DNA from: Clostridia bacterium
GTDB lineage: Bacteria > Bacillota_A > Clostridia > Oscillospirales > Acutalibacteraceae
Length of the DNA: 10,356 bases
Assembly (NCBI GenBank): GCA_017390825.1
Contig: JAFPAK010000348.1
Location: 1 to 10,356 of the forward strand
Direction: 5' to 3'
The position numbers were made by a program, and so were the translations under genes. This document shows positions 6,586-10,356 of the stretch, in pieces. The notes under the pieces were generated by a model. The model made no database searches, had not been told where the DNA came from, and saw nothing but the letters and a program-made list of their open reading frames with translations. Positions within the stretch are counted from its first letter, which is position 1. Each line of letters begins with the position of its first letter.

Positions 6586-7136
6586 AATATATACTTGCAT
6601 CTGCATCGCCGAGAAGACGAGAAATACTTTCTTCTCTTGATTTTGATTTTGAAGTTATTACATCAGATGTTGACGAAAGTTCCGATATCACCGAGCCGTC
6701 GGCACTTGTATGTGAATTAAGCCGCAGAAAGGCGCTTGCGGTAAGAGACGCTATGCATGATAACAACAGAATTATTATTGCTTGCGACACGGTGGTTGCT
6801 CTCAATGACCAAATACTCGGAAAGCCTGTCGACGAAGCTGATGCACGAAATATGTTGAGGGATTTGAGCGGTGATATGCACAGCGTATATAGCGGTCTTT
6901 GTATTGTTAAGGGTAATAAAATTAAATGTGATTTTTGCTGTACTGATGTCTATTTTGACCGACTTGACAAGGACGATATTGATCGCTATATTGCATCAGA
7001 CGAATGGACCGACAAAGCAGGTGCATACGGCATACAAGGCAAAGCAGGAATGTTTGTTAAAAAGATAGACGGATGCTATTTTAATGTAGTAGGTCTGCCA
7101 ATAAACCTGTTAAAAAATATGCTGAAGGAGTTTTAA
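6582..7136 (+). CDS. maf: Maf family nucleoside triphosphate pyrophosphatase
   Basis: This 184-residue protein belongs to the Maf family, cytoplasmic enzymes that hydrolyse certain nucleoside triphosphates (dTTP/UTP in the YhdE type) to monophosphate and pyrophosphate, cleaning the pool; family members have been linked to septum formation. The diagnostic motifs are all present: A-S-A-S-P-R-R-R at residues 6-13, A-C-D69-T-V-V with the catalytic aspartate, L-G-K-P, Y-S-G, D-K-A-G-A-Y-G-I-Q-G-K-A-G and N-V-V-G-L-P. The I-Q-G-K form fits the dTTP/UTP-type members. Length is standard. The start ATG overlaps the preceding stop (ATGA), and the next gene begins 3 bases after its stop, so it is in the middle of the operon. 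Confidence 0.96.
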   Translation: MKYILASASPRRREILSSLDFDFEVITSDVDESSDITEPSALVCELSRRKALAVRDAMHDNNRIIIACDTVVALNDQILGKPVDEADARNMLRDLSGDMHSVYSGLCIVKGNKIKCDFCCTDVYFDRLDKDDIDRYIASDEWTDKAGAYGIQGKAGMFVKKIDGCYFNVVGLPINLLKNMLKEF

Positions 7137-7139
7137 ACA

Positions 7140-9086
7140 ATGAGTAATGCAAGATGGATCTGGTATTACGGTGATTATGAAATATATCATCATCTTCTTG
7201 TTCATACACGGCGAGAGGATATGGGCTGTGATTTCCCGTGCACATGGCCGCTCGATGTACCGTACCCGGTTGTAAAATTCCGCACGACCTTTACCGCAAA
7301 GACTGACACAGTGCTTCATGTTCATGCACATGGCAGAGGTATGTTTTATATAGGATGGAACAAATACCCCGTTAACAAGGACATCAATATCAGCGCAGGC
7401 GATCATACGATAGAAGTTCAGGTAATGCGGACTGACGGTGCATTTCCCTGCATTTACATTGATAACGAATATCTTATTACCGATAAAAACTGGTTCTGTT
7501 CTGCTTTAAATGCAAAGTGGGTAAATGCCGGTGATTCGCCTGCATATTTGAACGCTTGTGATGAACCCGAAGTATTCCCGTTCAGTTATAAAAAGCTTGA
7601 TTTTGTAAGCAAAAAAGCAGTAAGCGGCGGTGTTCTTTATGATTTCGGCAAAGAAACCTTCGCAAGAATTACAGTTGATGCTAAATCTGATGATAAGATA
7701 CGTCTTTGCTACGGCGAATCGGAAAAAGAAGCTCTTGACTTTAATAACGCAATAGTTTCGGACGAACTTTCGGGAAAGACACACTATATCTGCCCTGCCC
7801 GTGCAATGCGCTGGCTTTTTGTTGAAGGTGATGCCAAAATAATTGCCGAATACGAATATCTGCCCATACAGGACAAAGGCAGATTTGAGTGTGACAATGA
7901 CGATATTAAAAGAATTTTTGATATTTGTGCATACACATTCCATCTCAATTCCCGTGAGTTTTATCTTGACGGTATCAAGCGTGACCGCTGGGTGTGGTCA
8001 GGCGATGCGTATCAATCATTTATGATAAATCATTATCTTTACGGTGATAATGATATCATCAAGCGTACAATAGTTGCTTTGCTCGGCAAGCCTCCTTATG
8101 AGATCCATATCAACACGATCAACGACTATTCAATGTTTCTTATAATATCTCTTGCCGATTACTATAAGGCAACGGGAGATATCGAATTTGTAAAGTCAGT
8201 TTACATAAGAATAAAAGAGCTGTATAAATTTATCACCTCACGGCTTGATAACGAGGGCTTGGTATATGAGCGTGAGGAAGACTGGGTATTTATTGATTGG
8301 TCCGAGCTGGATAAATCGGGGCCTCATTGTGCAGAGCAGATACTATTGTGGCAATGCAGCAAATGTATGGCAGAGCTTGCAGTACTTTGCTGTGAGGATA
8401 ATGAGGTTTACATAACATTCGCCGATGAAATGAAAGAAAAAATCTTCCGTCTTTATTGGAAGGATGATAAGGGTGCTTTTATTGACTGCCATACATCAGG
8501 AAAAAATCTTGTTACGCGCCATGCAAATATTTTTGCTGTGTTATATGATCTCGTAGACGATGAGAAGAAGCATTCTATCAAAACTAATGTACTTGATAAC
8601 GAATGCATCACGCAGATCACTACTCCCTATTTTAAGCTTTATGAGCTTATGGCAAGGGCAAAACTCGGTGATATTGATACTGTGCAGAGATATATTGCTG
8701 AATACTGGGGCGGAATGATAAAGCTCGGCGCTACTTCTATCTGGGAGCAGTTTGATCCTGAAATGAGCGGTGACGAGCATTATGAAATGTATGGGGCAGC
8801 ATACGGCAAGTCACTTTGTCATGCATGGGGTGCAGGTCCTATATATCTGCTGCTTAGATATGTTGCAGGTGTATATCCGACGGACATCGGCTACAAAACC
8901 TTCTGCGTAGAACCAAAAGCAGGATTGTATAAGCGCTTCAAGGCAACTGTTCCGCTGGGCTTTGGAACCGTAAAGATTGAATACAGCAATTCAAAAATCA
9001 CCGTTATTGCTGATCGTGACGGCGGCACGCTGAAATATGGTGGCAAGGAGTATATACTTAAAAAGAACGAAAGTATGACGGTATAA
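7140..9086 (+). CDS. GH78 alpha-L-rhamnosidase-like glycoside hydrolase
   Basis: This 648-residue protein resembles the GH78 family, inverting enzymes that release terminal alpha-L-rhamnose. An N-terminal beta-rich part (about 1-250) includes the W-x-W start and G-V-L-Y-D-F-G-K-E-T-F-A. It is followed by an (alpha/alpha)6 barrel (about 260-560) and a C-terminal beta domain. The acidic motif D277-G-I-K-R-D282-R-W-V-W-S-G-D289 matches the family's D-C-P-x-R-[ED]-R-x-G-W-T-G-D, with Asp at the position often Glu. G-A-T-S-I-W-E536-Q-F-D has the expected general base. It is shorter than most GH78 enzymes (about 900-1100 residues), lacking one or more N-terminal beta domains, and has no signal peptide, so it probably acts on imported oligosaccharides. 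AAGGAG (7124-7129) precedes ATG 7140. The exact sugar is inferred. Confidence 0.85.
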   Translation: MSNARWIWYYGDYEIYHHLLVHTRREDMGCDFPCTWPLDVPYPVVKFRTTFTAKTDTVLHVHAHGRGMFYIGWNKYPVNKDINISAGDHTIEVQVMRTDGAFPCIYIDNEYLITDKNWFCSALNAKWVNAGDSPAYLNACDEPEVFPFSYKKLDFVSKKAVSGGVLYDFGKETFARITVDAKSDDKIRLCYGESEKEALDFNNAIVSDELSGKTHYICPARAMRWLFVEGDAKIIAEYEYLPIQDKGRFECDNDDIKRIFDICAYTFHLNSREFYLDGIKRDRWVWSGDAYQSFMINHYLYGDNDIIKRTIVALLGKPPYEIHINTINDYSMFLIISLADYYKATGDIEFVKSVYIRIKELYKFITSRLDNEGLVYEREEDWVFIDWSELDKSGPHCAEQILLWQCSKCMAELAVLCCEDNEVYITFADEMKEKIFRLYWKDDKGAFIDCHTSGKNLVTRHANIFAVLYDLVDDEKKHSIKTNVLDNECITQITTPYFKLYELMARAKLGDIDTVQRYIAEYWGGMIKLGATSIWEQFDPEMSGDEHYEMYGAAYGKSLCHAWGAGPIYLLLRYVAGVYPTDIGYKTFCVEPKAGLYKRFKATVPLGFGTVKIEYSNSKITVIADRDGGTLKYGGKEYILKKNESMTV

Positions 9087-9100
9087 CAAAATCCCTAAAG

Positions 9101-9195
9101 TTTTATTCGCCCTATGGCGAGTTCTATTGCTTCGCAGTGGTATTCGGCTTAATGCCGAGTGTTATTTGCTTCGCAAGTTTTGGTGGCGAATAAAA
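9101..9195. repeat. Compound hairpin with nested small palindromes
   Basis: TTTTATTCGCC (9101-9111) is perfectly complementary to GGCGAATAAAA (9185-9195). Inside are TTGC-TTC-GCA (9127-9136), TCGGC-ttaat-GCCGA (9144-9158) and TTGC-TTC-GCAA (9166-9176). The decamer TTGCTTCGCA occurs twice. CGCC...GGCG at 9108-9119 offers an alternative fold. This is a multi-arm structure, not a simple terminator, as no T-run follows. Confidence 0.75.
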
Positions 9196-9302
9196 TATCA
9201 CTAAAACCGTAGGTTTTAATATCACTTTCTTTTAGAAATATCTCGCCATAGGCGAGGAATTTTCAAAAGAAAATATCACTCCGACAAAGTCGGAATATCA
9301 CT
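9195..9302. repeat. Array of four ATATCACT words alternating with palindromes
   Basis: The octamer ATATCACT occurs exactly at 9195-9202, 9219-9226, 9273-9280 and 9295-9302. A different palindrome fills each gap: TAAAACC-gta-GGTTTTA (9202-9218); a long hairpin with outer arms TTTCTTTT (9226-9233) and AAAAGAAA (9265-9272) and an inner TCGCC-ata-GGCGA; and CCGAC-aaa-GTCGG (9281-9293). The words are conserved while the hairpins differ in sequence. This is not CRISPR: the units are too short and the spacers are self-complementary. Confidence 0.8.
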
Positions 9303-9307
9303 TTACA

Positions 9308-9351
9308 GAAAAAAGAAAGAGAAGGCTCTCTCATTTGAGTCTTCTCTTTCT
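9308..9351 (-). terminator. Strong intrinsic terminator for the minus strand
   Basis: AGAAAGAGAAG (9314-9324) pairs with CTTCTCTTTCT (9341-9351). The stem extends inward by four more pairs (one a G-T wobble) to an 8-base loop. On the minus strand the stem runs straight into TTTTTT, a strong terminator for the gene at 9505-10356 or for a small RNA from this gap. On the plus strand the tail is only TCTGTTGTT, so stopping the GH78 operon here is less certain. Confidence 0.8.
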
Positions 9352-9430
9352 CTGTTGTTAGTGGGTTTGGGCTACTGCCCAAGTGCATTTGTACATACAA
9401 ATGCGATGCCGGTTCTCACCCGATATATTA
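9314..9430 (-). ncRNA. Possible structured small RNA or 3' UTR element
   Basis: On the minus strand a helix of GGGT (9421-9418) with ACCC (9366-9363) would enclose two perfect hairpins: GCATTTGT-atgt-ACAAATGC (9404-9385) and TTGGGC-agta-GCCCAA (9382-9367). A short GGT-GAGA-ACC element also lies inside. The strong terminator follows immediately, so a compact RNA of about 115 bases would end in a T-run. A possible -10 TAGAAT lies near 9430-9436, but its -35 (TTAGCG) is poor. It may simply be the 3' UTR of the propeller gene, or one copy of a dispersed repeat. I do not recognise a known family. Confidence 0.35.
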
Positions 9431-9436
9431 TTCTAT

Positions 9437-9495
9437 GATAAAATAAAAACTTCGCTAACGACATTACGCATTTGAGTTAAGGGATTTTTATTATC
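9437..9495. repeat. Long-loop inverted repeat next to the propeller gene stop
   Basis: GATA-aa-ATAAAAA (9437-9449) pairs with TTTTTATTATC (9485-9495), an 11-bp AT-rich stem with a 2-base bulge and a 35-base loop. It is close to the end of the minus-strand gene and weak in GC, so it is unlikely to terminate transcription alone. Confidence 0.45.
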
Positions 9496-9504
9496 GTGTT
9501 GAAT

Positions 9505-10356
9505 TTATTTGTAATACAAATATCTGTACATTCTTCCGCATTCAAGACCGGCTTCGGTATTTACATTCAAAGGATCAGTACCTATACAGAAGAAGAATGC
9601 TCCATCGCAATAAGTAAATGAACGTACATAGCCTAATGTGTCAAAATGAACAACTCTGCGGAAATTTACAAGATCCTCTGTTTCAAATACCGCATTTGTA
9701 TAATGTCCTTCTTCATTTTCAACAGTTGCAAGCACATAGAGCTTGTCACCGATAAGCTCACAATCACGGATGACATAATCCTCATAGCCTTCAATGCTGC
9801 GTTCTTCCCAGTTCACAAAGTCCTCGGTTAAAAACAATCCGAAGTTAACGCTGACATACTTACCATTCCATTCAAAGTCACGCATATATCCTTCAACATC
9901 CTGAGAATAGAATGCAGCTTCGAACGGAATATCAAGAGACATACCCACACAGTATTCAAACTGCTTTGTCAGCTTATTGTATTTATATATACCATTATAA
10001 TTATAATACTGATCATAGTACTTAATGTACGGGTCACGATAATACGCATAAAGCTCGCCTTTGTATTCACAAAACTCATACACACGCGGCACACCCTGTT
10101 CATCGGTATATGAAATAACATTGCCGTGTTTGTTTATAAACGGAACGACAGTGTAATCGTCTTGAGTACTGTTGAGCATATCATCTCCGTCAAAACGGAA
10201 GACAGTACCCATACTCCTCTCGTATCCGTCAATATAATTTACATTGGAGCCGCAGAAGAAATACTCACCGTCATACTTGATCATATCGTAGCAATGAATA
10301 TTATCCTTCAAGGTGTTTATGGTATGCCATTCGTATTTGCCACGGCTGTTTTTAAC
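9505..10356 (-). CDS. Beta-propeller-like repeat protein, 5'-truncated by window edge
   Basis: The frame is open to the right edge (V-K-N-S-R-G-K-Y-E-W-H-T-I-N-T leads into the TTG at 10311), so this is the last 283 residues of a longer protein ending at TAA 9505-9507. It is rich in Tyr, Phe, Asp and Gly and shows about five repeats of an aromatic strand pattern: H-C-Y-D-M-I-K-Y-D-G-E-Y-F-F, V-Y-E-F-C-E-Y-K-G-E-L-Y-A-Y, M-R-D-F-E-W-N-G-K-Y-V-S-V, I-R-D-C-E-L-I-G-D-K-L-Y-V-L and V-R-S-F-T-Y-C-D-G-A-F-F-F. Two repeats also carry T-E-D-[FL]-V-N-[WF]. This is typical of a beta-propeller; I do not recognise the family or a catalytic site. A surface or sugar-binding role is possible but unproven. 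It converges on the GH78 operon and uses the terminator at 9308-9351. Confidence 0.6.
   Translation of the reverse strand, partial: VKNSRGKYEWHTINTLKDNIHCYDMIKYDGEYFFCGSNVNYIDGYERSMGTVFRFDGDDMLNSTQDDYTVVPFINKHGNVISYTDEQGVPRVYEFCEYKGELYAYYRDPYIKYYDQYYNYNGIYKYNKLTKQFEYCVGMSLDIPFEAAFYSQDVEGYMRDFEWNGKYVSVNFGLFLTEDFVNWEERSIEGYEDYVIRDCELIGDKLYVLATVENEEGHYTNAVFETEDLVNFRRVVHFDTLGYVRSFTYCDGAFFFCIGTDPLNVNTEAGLECGRMYRYLYYK

Larger units (their letters stand above)
9088..9488. other. Palindrome-rich intergenic block bounded by 9-bp inverted repeats
   Basis: The whole gap between the convergent genes is filled with inverted repeats. It begins with AAAATCCCT (9088-9096), two bases past the GH78 stop, and ends with its reverse complement AGGGATTTT (9480-9488), 17 bases before the next gene. 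This resembles a miniature inverted-repeat element about 400 bases long. However, the end repeats are short and I see no target-site duplication, so the match may be chance. I see no open reading frame in it. Confidence 0.35.

Noticed and set aside
7506..7943. 145-codon minus-strand frame inside the GH78 gene
   Set aside because: It is a shadow; the plus-strand frame is continuous and carries recognisable GH78 motifs.
9195..9302. CRISPR array
   Set aside because: Repeated words are only 8 bases, gaps differ in length and are self-complementary, and no cas genes are present.

Overview
The window looks like a chromosomal segment of a low-to-moderate G+C anaerobic member of the Bacillota, most likely class Clostridia and probably Oscillospirales/Ruminococcus-like. 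The evidence is strong GGAGG-type ribosome binding sites, TTGACA/TATAAT-type promoters, a Bacillota-type L10 leader upstream of rplJ, a DUF4886 protein, a GH78 rhamnosidase-like enzyme, and an intergenic cluster of small palindromes spaced by a short repeated word. The taxon is inferred from gene content and style, not from a marker comparison.

Layout. (1) Positions 1-390 (+): 3' end of a DUF4375-like gene that runs off the left edge. (2) 391-586: a hairpin and a bidirectional terminator between convergent genes. (3) 587-1761 (-): the rplJ-rplL ribosomal stalk operon with its own TTGACA-17-TATTAT promoter, an L10 leader and an intrinsic terminator that acts as an attenuator; rplJ most likely starts at a TTG. 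Neither rplKA nor rpoBC is adjacent, which is unusual. (4) 1771-3914 (-): a translationally coupled pair, a zinc-ribbon membrane protein followed by a membrane-anchored parvulin-like foldase, with no separate terminator before the rplJ promoter. (5) 4029-4784 (-): a DUF4886 SGNH-like hydrolase with a perfect palindromic terminator. (6) 4856-9086 (+): a tightly packed four-gene operon (cysteine synthase-like PLP enzyme, DUF218 membrane protein, Maf nucleotide pyrophosphatase, GH78 alpha-L-rhamnosidase-like enzyme) from a TTGCAT-17-TATAAT promoter, divergent from gene 5. (7) 9087-9504: a 418-base intergenic region almost entirely made of inverted repeats: a long compound hairpin, an array of four ATATCACT words separating palindromes, a strong terminator for the minus strand, and a multibranched fold that could be a small RNA or a 3' UTR. 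(8) 9505-10356 (-): the C-terminal part of a beta-propeller-like protein running off the right edge.

The genes are mostly housekeeping or envelope related. The L10 leader, attenuator and rplJL form a complete autoregulatory unit: L10 (with L12) is expected to bind the leader and favour termination, and a 10-bp antiterminator pairing is visible. The zinc-ribbon/foldase pair probably acts at the membrane. The four-gene plus-strand operon has no single obvious pathway. The least explained part is the 9087-9504 palindrome-rich region, which I regard as the best candidate for something undescribed; I cannot tell from one copy whether it is a mobile repeat, a structured RNA or both.
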